64,000 nucleotides of DNA from Dasyornis broadbenti. Lineage: Eukaryota; Chordata; Aves; Passeriformes; Dasyornithidae. The stretch covers positions 101,704 through 165,703 of the forward strand of contig VZRN01005155.1 in NCBI GenBank assembly GCA_013397935.1, read 5' to 3'. The first letter of the stretch is position 1. Every line of letters starts with the position of its first letter. Below, one piece after another: positions 12,241 to 24,671 of the stretch. A program made the translations under genes and the position numbers. The notes under the pieces are model-generated. The model saw nothing but the letters and a program-made list of their open reading frames with translations, was not told the origin of the DNA and ran no database searches.

Positions 12241-13364
12241 ATACAGTAACTTGGTAACAAATAGCACAAGTAACTGCTCTGGAAGGGACAGTTTGAGTCA
12301 GTCTTTTGTTAGAGAGATCCCTGACAGCCAGTTGCATGCCAGATCCTGAGGAAGGCTTCCAGGAACTCAGAAGACTGAGGCGGCAAGTCAAGGTGCATCA
12401 ACAGTTACCTTGAAGTTCTTCAAATCTGCTCATATTTTAGTAGGAGAAAAGCAGAAATGTGACTGTGAAAGCGAAATGTAACACTTTCATATTCTTAGAA
12501 GTCCAGCAGCTTGTTCTTCCTAAGACATTGCAGTGATGAGACACAGATGCCAAAATCTTGGAAGTCTCCACCATGGAAATGCAGACTGTCAGTGAGACCT
12601 GAGTCACAAACATGGGGTGCTTCTAGTTCGACTTGCTGCTGCGATGTGCCCTCTCTGGGACAGCCTCAGAGTGGGCCTCTGTGGGGAAGAAAACTCTAAG
12701 ATGCAGGCACTGTTTTTTTGGCTCCCTGCTGCACTGGGACATGTGGTGTGACACCTTTTTCCTTGGCTGATGTAGTGGGGTGGGGGCTGCCATGTGCCCA
12801 GAATCCTTTCTGTGGTCCAGTCCCATCCCTGCATCACTTCCCTGTGGTCTCCAGCTTTGCCCAGAGCACAAAATTATTATCCATAAATAGAGAAGCAGCA
12901 AAAATACAACTGACCTGGAAACATGTTTTCCAGCTAACCTAATCCTTTGTTGGGAAAACAGTGTGATTCAGATTTCTTTCATAGTCTTTTAACTTCCCTG
13001 TGCATGGAGTTCCTGAAATGTGCAATTCAAAGCTAAAGGATTAAAGAACTCTGAAATGCTCCCATGTTACTTGCATAATGTATGTTTAAAAAATAATGTT
13101 AAGCCTGGTAAAAAGGCTGTCAGTGGGTGGCCTGGCATTGGGTGCTCATGTACACTCCATGATTTTTGTTCTCCCGGTGTAGTTTCTCCTTTCTGGCATT
13201 CTGTGCACAGCAGATGCAGTTTGTGCTGTATCTCCCATGGGGGAAGCTGTTGGTGAGCTTCAGACTGATGGAGAATGGTTGGTATTGGGATTCATGTCAA
13301 AGGGTAAGCCCAAAATTCCCCCTCTGCATGACTCTACCTGGAGTTCAGGTTTGGGGTACTCAGC

Positions 13365-13862
13365 ACAAGAAAGACATGGGCCTGTTAGAGTGGTTCCAGA
13401 GGAGGCCATGAAGCCTCTCTTCAAAGGCTGGAGCCCCTCTTCTGTGGAGTCAGGCTGGGAGAGCTGGGAGTGTTCAGCCTGCAGAAAAGAAGGCTCCCAG
13501 GAGACGTTAGAGCCCCTTCCAGTGCCTGAAGGGGCTCCAAGAGAGCTGGAGAAGGGACTTCAGGCAAGGGCCTGGAGTGAAGAAGGGGGAATGGCTTCCC
13601 ACTCACAGAGGGGAGCATTAGATGGGATATTGGAAGAAATTCTTGGCTCTGAGGGTGGAGAGGCTCTGGCACAGATTGCCCAGAGAAGCTGTGGCAGCCC
13701 CATTCCTGGAAGCGTTCAAGGCCAGGCTGATTAGGGTTTGGAGCAACCTGGGATACTGGAAGGTGTCCTTACCCTGGAAGGTGTCCCCTGCTGGTGGCAG
13801 GGGTTGGAACAAGATGGTCTTTAACGTCCCTTCTAACCCAAACCATTCTAAGACTGTATGAA
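13365..13862 (+). mobile_element. CR1 LINE 3' fragment (longest 3'UTR copy)
   Basis: This is one of the longer CR1 copies. It includes the ORF2-end region (GTTCAGCCTGCAGAAAAGAA), the CCCCTTCCAGTGCCTGAAGG block, GATTGCCCAGAGAAGCTGTG and the terminal TCTAACCCAAACCATTCTAA. A short internal duplication of the GGAAGGTGTCC motif is visible near 13758-13788. Open frames here are shadows of the repeat. Confidence 0.93.
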
Positions 13863-16203
13863 ATATGCACAAACAGTGCCTGTGTTAAGCCCTGTTTCCA
13901 GCCTGTACATTTCACCTTGGTGAACTCTTTTTACTGAAGTTGCAGCACGTTTTTCTATGGTTTTATCTTCATCTTGGGGTGGTAACTTCAATCAAGTTGC
14001 CTCTCATCAACAAATTTAAAGAAATTTGTTGCCTGGGCTGCGTAAGATGTTTTTTTCTGCAGTGATTTGTGTGTAAGTATGTCTTTGCCTGTTGGATCTT
14101 GTCAACAGGAGGGGTGGTTTAAAGCTCCTTCATGTCATTTGTACTCTGTCAGGTGCAGAGAGGTAACACTTGGTCTCTCTCAGTGTTCTGCTTTTAAATC
14201 CAGGTATACGTTGGTTCTTGAGGCTGTAGATATGGTCTGGAAGCTCCTAGTGAGGAGTGTATCATGGCAGGCATGGCTTAGTGTGGGTGCTTCATCCCAC
14301 CCTTACTAATTCCTGGTCTGTCTCCCAACTTCATCAGCAATCTCTTGTTACTCTGGGAGGCTGGAGGCAGTGGTACAGCTGTCCCAACCTGTCTTCAAAA
14401 GCAGAGATCTGGGATTAAAGTGCCTTTTTCTGGCACTCCTGAAGCAATAAACTTAAGGACTGTGGAGAGTGACTCCACACAGTAACAGCTAGAGAAGATA
14501 CTCATACGTCGTTAATGCAGAACGTAATCTCATGGTTTTGAACGCTGTTAAACTGAATGATAATTATTTGGCATCTTTTATTAACCATTGATTTCTGAGG
14601 CATTTTTCTGAAGACTAATGCTAAGTACAAAGTGTCACATGCATCTAATCTTTGCCCTAGGGTGGGAGTAAGACTGAAAATAATCGTCTGCCTTGTGAAG
14701 GCTGGAAAATATTGCTGCTGTTTAAAGGAAGAAAGATTTGCATTCATCTGGTATGTGCTACACATACGTAGAACAAGCTTGAAGGAAGTTTTACAGGTAT
14801 TTTTTTAGAATGCGTTAAGCTGAAAACCCTGGTTGATCGCTGTAGCCTTGACAAGAGCTTTCAGCAGTTTTATCAGTTCGTGCAGGAATGTCTGCTCCAA
14901 AGTGGGGCATCTTCCAGTGCCAGAATTGGTCAGTGTGGTGGGATGGGTGGGTTGCTCTGTCTCTGCTGCTCCTGTTGCCTAAATTCTTGTCCACAGTTTG
15001 TTTGCAGTAAAAAATAACCTTTTTAAAATTTATACCTGTTGTCTAGAAAGTACGAATACCGAACAGAGAAATTACAACTGATTTCCTCAATTCCATTGCC
15101 TTTTAAAGGCTGCTGCTTAGTCTGGAGGTTGCACTGTTGTACTATTTCAGTTTGACTAATGTTTAAAGCAGCTAAATGAGTAATGTAAATGTTTAAACAC
15201 TAGCAATAGTGAAATCATCAACAAGATTAAAGCCTAAGTTCCCCTGAAGACATTTGTGGTAATTTTGTTCATGTGAATAATTTCTTTGGCTTCAGTCACA
15301 TTCTATTCTAAGGTAACTGCTCTTATACACTGGACAATTCTGTAGAAAAAGGAGTGGCATTAAAACCTTTGATTTTTGAAATAATGTTGTTTCAATATCA
15401 AAATTTTGTTTTGAAGCTTTATGCTGCCAAATGTACCAGTACACTAGTGAATATAATTTTTCAAATACAGGAGATGGCAAAACTGAAAGGTAGAAGTGAA
15501 GACTTTCTGACTGATACCAGGTGAATATGTGAAACCATTTTTGGTGAGAGAATGTTTGAAAAATAATTTACTCTGTGTTTCTTCCTGAACAGTTTTTGAA
15601 TAATTGAGTGTTCTAGAATAAGTTATGAACATACTCTTATTTGATACCTGCAGTAAAAGCTTGGATATTACTTGATGGAGTAGCATTCTTTTTTTTAACC
15701 ATGGATTCCTGTTCCTTAATAGCTGCTGAATTTTCATAGCTTTTGAAGTGTCAGTGAACTTTGTTTCAGTGTCTTGTGTATAGAAAGTACCTGTTCGTAA
15801 GTTCAAAAAGACTTTGTTTCATATCAAGGGAAGGAGGAGCATTTGACAGCTTGTATCATGTATAAACTGCACTTACTGCTTTTTCCAGTTGCAACATATA
15901 TGCCCATTTTTCCTAAACTTTTTTCTTGCATTGTAGTGCTCAGTGGCTAGTCTTTCTTAATTTACTTTAGAATTTTAAATGAGCAGTTCAAAAGGGCTGA
16001 AGGGAATGTGGATTGGATGTGGGCTATTATTTCTTTAATTAATTCTGATAAGGTGAAGTAAGTACATCATAGATGTCAAATTGTTTCTTCATATATAGAT
16101 GGAAAATGTTTTCAGAGGAAAACCCAGTTCTGCAGTTGTGCTGTTGAACTGAGTTTATAGTTTATGGCAGAGAGTCATTTGTGTATGAAAAAACATGTCA
16201 TGT

Positions 16204-16345
16204 CACAGAATCACAGAATATCCTGACTTGGAAGGGACCCACAAGGATCATCAAGTCCATCTCCTGGCCCTGTGCAGGACACCCCAAGAATCTCCCACCA
16301 TGTGCCTGAGAGCACTGTCCAAACACTTCTTAAGCTCATGTCTTT
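16204..16345 (-). mobile_element. CR1 LINE 3' fragment (antisense)
   Basis: Begins CACAGAATCACAGAATATCC and continues TTGGAAGGGACCCACAAGG, AGTCCATCTCCTGGCCCTG and CAAACACTTCTTAAGCTC. It reads as a CR1 3' end on the - strand, of the same type as the copy at 8908. Confidence 0.88.
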
Positions 16346-16447
16346 TACTGGAGGCTCACACTATTGTTTTCTGGGATCAGGAGCAAAGTCTTGCTTGAGG
16401 GCATCTCTTTCTCATGCTCTTTGAGTCACGTTTACACAGGCATCTAG

Positions 16448-16722
16448 TGATAGGACAAGGGGGAATGGTTTCAAACCAAGAGAGGAGATATTTAGATTAG
16501 ATGTTAGGAAGAAATTCTGCCCTGTGAGTGTGGTGAGGCCCTGGAACAGGTTGCCCAGAGAAGCTGTGGCTGCCCCATCCCTGGAAGTGTTCAAGGTCAG
16601 GTTGAACATGGCTTGAAGTATCCTGGTCTAGTGGAAGGTGTCCCTGCCCATGACAGGGAGTTGGACCTGAGCTATCAGGTTGCTTCCAACCCAAACTGTT
16701 CAACATTGGATTTAACATACCT
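16448..16722 (+). mobile_element. CR1 LINE 3' fragment
   Basis: Contains GATAGGACAAGGGGGAATGG, TTAGGAAGAAATTCTGCCC, GGTTGCCCAGAGAAGCTGTG and TTGCTTCCAACCCAAACTG in order. It lies about 100 bp from a CR1 of opposite orientation (16204-16345). Confidence 0.92.
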
Positions 16723-18427
16723 GTGGTTTTTGTCACACATCCAATGTGTGATGCCTCAGTTGAGATGCCTCAGCAGATTACTTTTGTTTTTAAATACCCA
16801 AGAAGTAAAATAAATAGGAAAGTAAATAGATAAAGATTGGAAGTTGTGGTTTTTTCAGCCTGGTTCTGGCACTGGTGCTGAGTGATGAGTGCCTCCAGGT
16901 TGTTGCCTTGTTTGGGTGGTTTTTGCAGGTTTTCATCTTGAGGTGGTACCTCAGATGTCTATTTTGATTCTTGTTGCCTTGAAACATTTTCAGCTGATCT
17001 TTAAAAAGGTAATTTTTGAAGGTATTCCTTAATGGCCAACATATTGTGCTCTTCAGATGATTTACACGTGTCCTTTGCTGCCCTGAGAGAAATCATGGGC
17101 ATGTTTCTGAACTTTTTAGGGTAAATTAACTCACTAGTAAGGGACAAAGAATTGTTTTACTGAATTTTCTGGGAGGTAACAATATGGAGATGCTGTGGTG
17201 AAGTGTTGAGCTCCTAGAGGAGCTCCTTCTGGCAGGCTTTCCCTACAGAAGATGTTGGGGAAGCATGTCATGACTTGCTTAAGCTCCAAAATGGCCATCT
17301 GCCACTGGGCAGATCCAGGTAGGACATGCTGGAGATCAGAGCTTTATTGCTGGCTTTTATAATGTAGTGTTATTTCCCTTTCTTTGCTATTTAGAGTTTT
17401 TACTGGTTTGAGGTGTTACAAGTCTCAGTTTTTCCTCCACCTGTCTTTACTGCTCACAGCATAACAAAAAAAATTACTAAAATAAGCTTTTTTGCCTAGT
17501 TCTTAACCCTGGCTGGTTCTTTCTCTGTAAAACTCAGTGCAGCTGTAAACATGTAAGGATTTTTGGTATTCATTGGTAAACTTAAAGTCTCATGGATTGT
17601 TTTTAGTTTTTTAGGAAATTATGGACTGGAGTAATGCTGCGTATAAAGAAGATAATATAAAATCTAAAATAACTCAAGGATATACTGATATAAAAAGTTA
17701 AAAACTATTAGCGGTGTGTTTTCTCAGGATTAATTATAACTTAAAGCAATGCTAATGTAGAAAGAGAACAATCTAAACCTTGTTTTTAAAACACAATTTT
17801 GGTGGTTGTTGCCACAAGTATGGGGTTTTCACATCACACCTAATTTATCGCTCGTATTCCAAGAGTTTGGAAGTTTTTATTATGGATGTGGAAACACTAG
17901 GATGGGACTTTGACTCTGAACTGAGTTTTCTGGGACTTTTTCCTGCTTTGTGCTAGGACCATTGTAATATTGGCATTAATTCTTATCTTTTTGTTGAAAA
18001 ATGCCACCATGAAGTGTTGGGAAATTGAAGTGTCTTGGGGAAAAAAAAAAAAGCTGGGATCGAATTGATGCAATATTCTAGCATATAGACTTCAAATATT
18101 TTGTTAGATCCCTTCTTTACCAAAACAGTTTAAGACCTGAGATGGGCATCCATCCCATTGTGATGTGTAGCTGTGCACTGTATAGCTTGAATTCAGTGTA
18201 GGTTTGTGCAGGGTACCAGCACCCTCTCGTGGACTGTGTGATTGTGATTTTGGAACCGTTTTAGAATAGTCTTATCTTCACACTGATAAGGCCTCATCAA
18301 TATTGTTTTAGAACTAGGAGGTTGTGTGTTAAATTCAAGCTGTCTGTTCCTGATCCAACAGCTATGCCTATTACTGGAAATAAAATTTCTCACAGCATCC
18401 CCATTATCCTGTATCCTCCCTAGAATT

Positions 18428-18520
18428 AGAATCACAAAATAGTTTGGGTTGGAAGAGACCTTAAAAATGGGGTTTTGTGTGTCTTACCCTACATCTGCCA
18501 GTTGTTTTCTATCCCACTGC
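18428..18520 (-). mobile_element. Short CR1 LINE tail (antisense)
   Basis: AGAATCACAAAATAGTTTGG followed by GTTGGAAGAGACCTTAAAAA is the reverse-complement CR1 tail. Only the terminal part is recognisable, and the right boundary is uncertain. Confidence 0.7.
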
Positions 18521-19130
18521 TGGTAGTTGAGGGGTTTTTCTGTTTTGCAGGAGAATGCAGAGTAATGTCAGTGGGATCAAGAAACTGGTGTTTGGAAAGG
18601 GATTTGTTGTATGAGGTGCTGTTTATATGGATTAAAATCAATCCCTAAAACTAAAAACTGAAGCTCTAAATAATAATAAAAAAATCTAACGAGATAAGAA
18701 CTCTGGATTTGCTTTCATGATAATTCGGCTGTGATAACACAGAAGTTTATTTTGGTTTTAAACCATTATTTACCGCATTTCTGCTGATCCTCTCTCCTAG
18801 AAGGTGCAGAGATTAGTAGAACGCAATCTGCACATAGCTGCTTGTACTTCAGACCGTCTGCTTATTTCTTCTGACCATCAGTATTAGGCACCTTGAGTCT
18901 TGATGGTTTTTTTTTTTTCTCTTTTTCGACCAGGAATATCCAGAGTGGTCTTTCCCCTCCTCTTTGCTATTGTTACAAAGGACTTGCCTCTGGGACTGAG
19001 TATATGCAGTGTGGACTATTCATTTTTAGAGAATCAGGAATTTGTCCCTTTTAAGTTCAGGAGCTGCCATTTGTAATGCACTTAAATTTTTAAAGAACCA
19101 AACAATTAACTAGATTTCCTCTTCTTGCAG

Positions 19131-19167
19131 GTTGCAAAATCAGCATGTGTCTCCAATAATTAAAAAG
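19131..19167 (+). other. ADARB1: Probable ADARB1 5'UTR exon (37 nt)
   Basis: TTTCCTCTTCTTGCAG at 19115-19130 is a strong acceptor, and GTAAGC at 19168 is a strong donor. Spliced to the start-codon exon at 28399, the frame of the ADARB1 ATG meets TAA at 19161-19163. The ATG at 28446 is therefore the first in-frame start. An out-of-frame upstream mini-ORF (ATG 19145, stop 19157-19159, four codons) is also present. The exon call rests on splice-site quality and the closed frame. Transcript evidence would be needed to be certain. Confidence 0.55.
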
Positions 19168-19562
19168 GTAAGCAAACTGTATTTGCAAACATATAGCAGG
19201 ATTCTCTGTTTTCTCATTGATGCATTTGGCTCATAACTTGGAGGAGAAGAGACTTCATCTTAATTTATTTGAACACATATTTTTCACTTTATTGTTGTAT
19301 CTAAAACTTCTATTTATGTTTGTATTCCAAATTCCTTCACAATTATTGGATCAGCACAGTTTGAAAATAGAGAGGATATTGGTTAGAAATATCTAAGGGT
19401 ATCAAGTTGATATTACAAAAACTTATTTACCCTTCTGGATGCAAATTTGAATCCATTACATATTAATAAAGTAAATATGCAGAGCTGGCATGTAGGACTT
19501 GAAAGTTTGCAGTGTTTGAGCAAAGCCTAATAACTTGATTTTGGTAGGAAAAGAGGAAATAA

Positions 19563-19567
19563 GTCCA
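19563..19567. repeat. Target-site duplication, left copy (GTCCA)
   Basis: GTCCA immediately precedes the LTR's TG terminus and is repeated at 20520-20524 after the CA terminus. A five-base duplication fits several retroviral classes, including ERVL-type elements. Confidence 0.85.
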
Positions 19568-20519
19568 TGTCGTGGTTTAGCTTGGCCCAGGTTTTTCTAG
19601 TGGGGGGGGGCCACAAAGATGGCTCCTCTGTGAAGCTTCTCGAAGCCTTCACCATGTCCAGCTCTGAGGTGATGGACATGCTGCTGGCCAAGGCTGGGCC
19701 AATTAGAGATGTTGGTTACGCCTCTGTGAAAAACATATTTAAGACGAAATCAAAACAATGGGTGCACGCACTTTTCCTTAGCCAGAGGAGGAGGAGTAGG
19801 TGAGAGTATGTGAGGGAAAACAACATGGAGAGACCAAGGTCAGTGGAGAAGGAGGGGGAGGGGGAGCTCCAGGCGCCGGAGCTCTGCAGCCTCTGCAGGC
19901 CCTGGTGAGGCCCATGGTGAAGCAGGGGGTGCCCCTGCAGCCCATGGGTGCCCACGGGAAATGCTGAGATCCACTTGCCTCAAAGCCAGTGGATACCCTG
20001 NNNNNNNNNNNNNNNNNNNNNNNNNNNNNNNNNNNNNNNNNNNNNNNNNNNNNNNNNNNNNNNNNNNNNNNNNNNNNNNNNNNNNNNNNNNNNNNNNNNN
20101 NNNNNNNNNNNNNNNNNNNNNNNNNNNNNNNNNNNNNNNNNNNNNNNNNNNNNNNNNNNNNNNNNNNNNNNNNNNNNNNNNNNNNNNNNGGAAAAGAACC
20201 TCTCCCCGGGCAGGAGAAGAAGATCTGGGTGATGAACTGACCTAACCCTCCCCCCATACCTTGTTCCCTTGTGCAGCTGCTGGGAAGGAGGGAGGGGGGT
20301 GAGCGAAGAAACGGTGGCCTTGAAGGGTTTATTTTACTTCTCATTTACTCCTCTGACTCTGTTAGTAATAAATTAGATCACTTTGCAACCTAAGTTAGTC
20401 CTGTTTTGCCTATTCTAAGTGCGTCTTCTCCCGGGTTTCCTTATCTCAACTCATGAGCCCTGAGTGTGGGTGTGTTAATTTGGGGGTACCTGGCATTTGG
20501 CCGGGCTCAAACCTTGACA
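19568..20519 (+). mobile_element. Solo LTR of an endogenous retrovirus, ERVL-like
   Basis: The element begins TGTCGTGGTTTAG and ends CTTGACA, so it has TG...CA termini. It is flanked by 5-bp GTCCA duplications at 19563-19567 and 20520-20524. An AATAAA at 20367-20372 sets the + orientation. No internal retroviral genes are present, so this is a solo LTR left by LTR-LTR recombination. The TGTCGTGGTTTA start is typical of songbird LTR families from memory. 189 Ns at 20001-20189 interrupt it, so the stated length is approximate. It lies in the same orientation as ADARB1, inside the 5' intron. Confidence 0.88.
20001..20189. other. Assembly gap (189 N)
   Basis: An uninterrupted run of N lies inside the LTR. 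Its true length and content are unknown. It probably reflects GC-rich or repetitive LTR sequence. Confidence 0.99.
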
Positions 20520-20524
20520 GTCCA
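20520..20524. repeat. Target-site duplication, right copy (GTCCA)
   Basis: This matches 19563-19567 exactly and fixes the right edge of the LTR insertion. Confidence 0.85.
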
Positions 20525-21759
20525 ATTTGTAGATCTGTCTCCTAATCCCAGCTATTACCCTACCTGTATGTTTTTTTATCTTTTTATCAAATAGCTTCAA
20601 GATATTTGAGTCTCTTTAAACTGCTTTAAAACTATTTTAGATTTTTCTTCCAATTAGCTATTATTTTTCTTAGCACTGGATAGCTCCATCAGTTAAATGG
20701 TGTTGAAAATACTGATGTTACTTACTGGAAGGTCTAGGCTGCTTAGTTTTTCTCTCTGAATAGTTACTACTTTGGCCTTGGAAGCACATCATAAGTACAT
20801 TTCTGACAGGCACAGGTATTTGAAGAGTCCTTCAGAAATAAAACGTGTTAAAAATGAGATGTTCAGTCCTAACAGTAAGCCAGTAAGTAGGAAGGAATAA
20901 ATCTGCAAACATCTGAAGTTATTTCTAATTTGGAGCAGAGCTGTAGACTTCCTTGGTTGAGGGAGCAATAGGTGCAACCTGAATTATTTACATAACAGCA
21001 GATGGTGCTGTTGGAATGGATTTAATCATCTTAGGCATAAACTCCAAGCTGAGGAATAAACTCCAGTCTGAGGTATATATCAGAGCTCCTGGGGTTCCCA
21101 GTGTGCAGCCAGCAGCTCTGAATCTGAAATCTGCTGTGCAGAGCAGCTGCTCAGGCTGTAGTTTAGGCACTACTAATTCTAGCAGTTGCTGCTAATTTAT
21201 ATTCATTTTTGCTGAAGTACACAAAACTAAAAGGAAAACTACTATTGGCCTGTAATGTTGTCCTTGTGCTTGAAAAATACACAACTTGCTTGTGGGAGCA
21301 AAAAATGAAAAAATCTTTAAAAGTGTTTACAAAATAGAACATGTGACTATTTCTTCAAAGAATATATAAAGTAAGCTGATGACAGGGGCCAAATCTATAA
21401 GTAAATGAGACTTGCAGGGATGGGTTTTGGTGCATGAAGATTTTCACGGGATATATGTTTAAAAATTTATCATATGTGATGTATATAAATATACTTTATA
21501 TATATGTAAAATAGGGGCTGCAGCATGGCCTTGAGCCTCCTGCCCACAGGGAACCTGATGGGAAGGGACTAGAGAGGCCACAGCTGCAGGGTCTCCAAGT
21601 GGGACTCACAAATCCTTGATCACAAAACTCTGTCTATCACAAGCCATAAATCCATGGAAAAATAGACTGGCTTTGTTCTACTGGACTAGGTGGCAGAGGG
21701 CAGAATCGAGGGGATGCTGAAGGTCTCCATCAGTCTTGCTGTGTTGCTTCTGATCTCCA

Positions 21760-21896
21760 AGACCAGGTCGAACAGTGCTTGGAGCAACCTGGTCTAGTGG
21801 AAGGTGTCCCTGCCCATGGCAGGGGCTGGAAAGAGATGAGCTTTAAGGTCCCTTCCAACTCAAACTACTGATCTGTTATTTGATTCTATGATTTTA
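21760..21896 (+). mobile_element. CR1 LINE 3' fragment
   Basis: Contains GAGCAACCTGGTCTAGTGG, TCCCTGCCCATGGCAGGGG, AAGGTCCCTTCCAACTCAAA and the tail TTGATTCTATGATT. It is a truncated 3' end. Confidence 0.9.
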
Positions 21897-22720
21897 CTTC
21901 CTAAAGCTGTTGTTAATATTACACCTGCAGTGGGTCACTAAGCGACACTAAGGCCTCCTTCCTGAGTGTCATACCCCAGAGTCACTTTGCCTAGGGGAGC
22001 AGAGGTTGGTAGAGTTAGGAGCTGCTTCGGGGAGGAGAGCTGTGAGGGTGACCTGAAGGAGTTTCTTTCCAGTCTTTACACCAAGTTCTGTGAATGAAAT
22101 CTCTGACAGGTTAGGGCAGTTAAAGTAATTATTAAAAGCAAAATCACTTCTCAACTTCAGATAGCTAATGCAGCAACTCTTCCCCCAAAAGGAAGGAGAA
22201 ATACATGTTGTTCTGTGTATCTCTTTCTTGGCTGTGCTAAGAAGAAGGTGGTGAAAATTTGAGCAGCTGAAAGAATTACGATAAAGAGCTCAGTAGTTTC
22301 ACAGCTGATCTTTGCATTTTACAAAGTGTGCTGTTTTCTCAAAGGCTCAAAATGGATTCTCATCCTCCAAGAGGTGTTTTTTTTTCCCTTGCTCCCATTG
22401 TCAATGTTGCTGTTCCTTCAAAGTCATATAGATATCTCACGCTCCATGTCCTTGCTCTGTCACACGGTGCTTATTGTAGATTGAAATGTGAAACTTGGCC
22501 TGAAACTGTTAATTAGTGTGTAGAACAGCACACCAAATTAGGCACAGCACTAGTTTGGGGAGTTGCTCTTAGATGTGGGACTCCTTTCCTCCTGAGCTTC
22601 TTGGTGGTGAACATGTGACTGTGGCATGACTATGGCATTGATGGCTTGTTCCTCCATGGTAAGATCTTTTGGAATTGTGTCTACTGAACTCAAATGATCC
22701 TGTTACTCTTTCTTCATCCT

Positions 22721-22753
22721 CAGAGAAGCTGACGTAGAACTTCAGCTTCTCTG
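22721..22753. repeat. Inverted repeat, 12-bp arms
   Basis: CAGAGAAGCTGA at 22721-22732 is the exact reverse complement of 22742-22753, with a 9-nt loop. It is a modest hairpin with no terminator role expected in a vertebrate. Confidence 0.8.
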
Positions 22754-24623
22754 AAGTGGCTAAGTTTGAAGCTTTTAGTGCTTTGGCTTCGGACAAAAAT
22801 AATTTCAGTCAAGGAGTTCACTCAGTCTGTGCTTTCCACCACAGACTGGAGATAAAAAAGTTGTTACCTGGGAGCTGGTGAATGTGTACTAGCAGGTAGA
22901 ACTTCTTGTTAGCACATCAGCTGAGTCCCAGTGGTGAGCTCGAGCATGTTGGGTTTGGTTAGTGAAGTACTGCAAATTTAAGATGCCAGTGGCAATGTTT
23001 TTCAAAAAATGCCAGCCTGGATAGTTGTCAAAATATGATGGTGCATGTAAATCATCTACCAGAGTTCATCCAAATTCAGTCATGTGCTGTATTCCTGATA
23101 TACTGTGAAATGTAAGGTCTGAGAGCAGCTGGAGATGACTGGTCAGAGAAATGTCATCACTCTAGTAATACACTGAAGAAACCTGTGGAACCTGCCCCTG
23201 CAGACATTCTCTGCTGGAACTCTACTTTTTTGTCCTGTGAGGTTTAATCTGAGGGCAGGATTAAAGGATAGCTGCAACCCTCAGCCTGTGCTGGTGATCT
23301 GTAGGATCTACAGGATCAATGTATATTTGTAGGTCACTCAAATGGGGAAACAGGGTGTTACCACATTATCCCATAATGTCATGTGACTTTTTAGTTTGTG
23401 AAAAGGCTGGAAAATACTACAGGTAATATTGTTAATGGGAGGCCTCTTGGTCAGGCCTGGCATAGAAACTCTTGTGTGGAAAATCTGTGACTAAAGTATA
23501 TTTGAGATTGGCATATTTATGTATTCTTGCTATTTCCAAGTACCTCCTATGCCTTTTGAGGCAGTGTGTGAAATGTGAACATGACAAAAATTGTAAAGGA
23601 TGCTGAAAGCATCTTGTTTCATGTACTAGGCCATATAAATATTTCCTTCCTTATTTCTCTCCTTGTTTCTGAGCAACAAGGCTGAAGAGTTGCCCTCGTC
23701 TATTAATCACAAAATAAAATAAATTGTGCCTTTCCACACCTAGCAGTGAGGATGTCTCTGATCTAGTCGTTCTAAGAGAACTGTCCTTCCTTACCCCTTC
23801 TGTATGACAAAGGGCTAATTGTCACATGTGCGTCTGGCAGTGAGTAGGGGTGAGCTGCATCCTTCGCTCATCTTGTTTGCTGGACTGTGCATTGGTGCTC
23901 TGCAGGGTTCCAGGGGCTGGGTAGAGAGAGCACAGGGATAACCCTCCTTTTGGGAATATGTGTCTGCCACATTGGGAGGGAGTGAGGGGATGGCACAGGC
24001 AGTAGGTAGTGTATGGCATCACCTCAAGCCATGGCTCTGGGCATGGGGGACCTGCTGCAGCACAGCCCAACTGTGCTGGAAATGCAGGAGGACAAAGCAA
24101 TCTGAGAGGAAAGGTAGTGCTTTAATTGCTGCATTTAATTGCTGACGCAAAATAATCGGTGGAGCAATGGTGGTGGTGTTGTAAATGTAGTTTTGAGGTG
24201 AGGTTTGAACCTCTTTGCTAAGTGCAATTTCAGTGTTTACACTTTGAATTCATAAGAAGTCCAGTTTGTGAGAATTATTTTGAGCAAGATCCATTTCCCA
24301 ATGTTTTATTTCACTTGGCTTGCCGAGTTTGGAAGGAGAGGACTTTTTAACAAATATAAAATTTCTCTAAAACTGCAGCTTTCTGACTTACACTGTTTTC
24401 TAATAGTTCTGTGTCATCTGTCAGGATTTTTTGTATGTCTGCCATTCTCTGAATGTAAAGCATTGTTAGCTGCTAAATTTTCCTTTCAAGATATATTTAG
24501 GTTTTCTCTCAGTAATGAGAATAAAACAAGACAACTCTTAAGGTCTTTCACAGCTCTGTTTTTGCATGCAGTGGATTCCTAGGATATTCAAGCAGAAGAA
24601 ATGCAGGTTATATCTATGTGTGT

Positions 24624-24671
24624 GCTATAGCAAGTACACATCCTCTCATGTGGATGTGTACTTGCAATAGC
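24624..24671. repeat. Near-perfect hairpin, 20-bp arms, 8-nt loop
   Basis: The left arm 24624-24643 (starts GCTATAGCAAGTAC) pairs with 24652-24671 at 19 of 20 positions around the loop TCTCATGT. It is the third such inverted copy in the 5' introns. Confidence 0.88.

Larger units (their letters stand above)
381..19130 (+). other. ADARB1: Probable 5' intron / upstream non-coding region
   Basis: No coding exon is recognised in this stretch. It holds CR1 fragments (listed separately), a poly-A run at 2957-2972, a poly-T run near 12211-12237, short tandem duplications, and two strong hairpins at 5885-5921 and 9623-9664. The short ORFs have no recognisable domains and no conserved-looking splice context. 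If the CpG block at 1-380 contains the first exon, this is the first intron. Additional alternative 5'UTR exons could be hidden here and cannot be found by reading alone. Confidence 0.5.

Noticed and set aside
13237..13734. 165-codon open frame on the + strand
   Set aside because: Most of it is CR1 3' sequence (13365-13862), and the rest is unremarkable intron.
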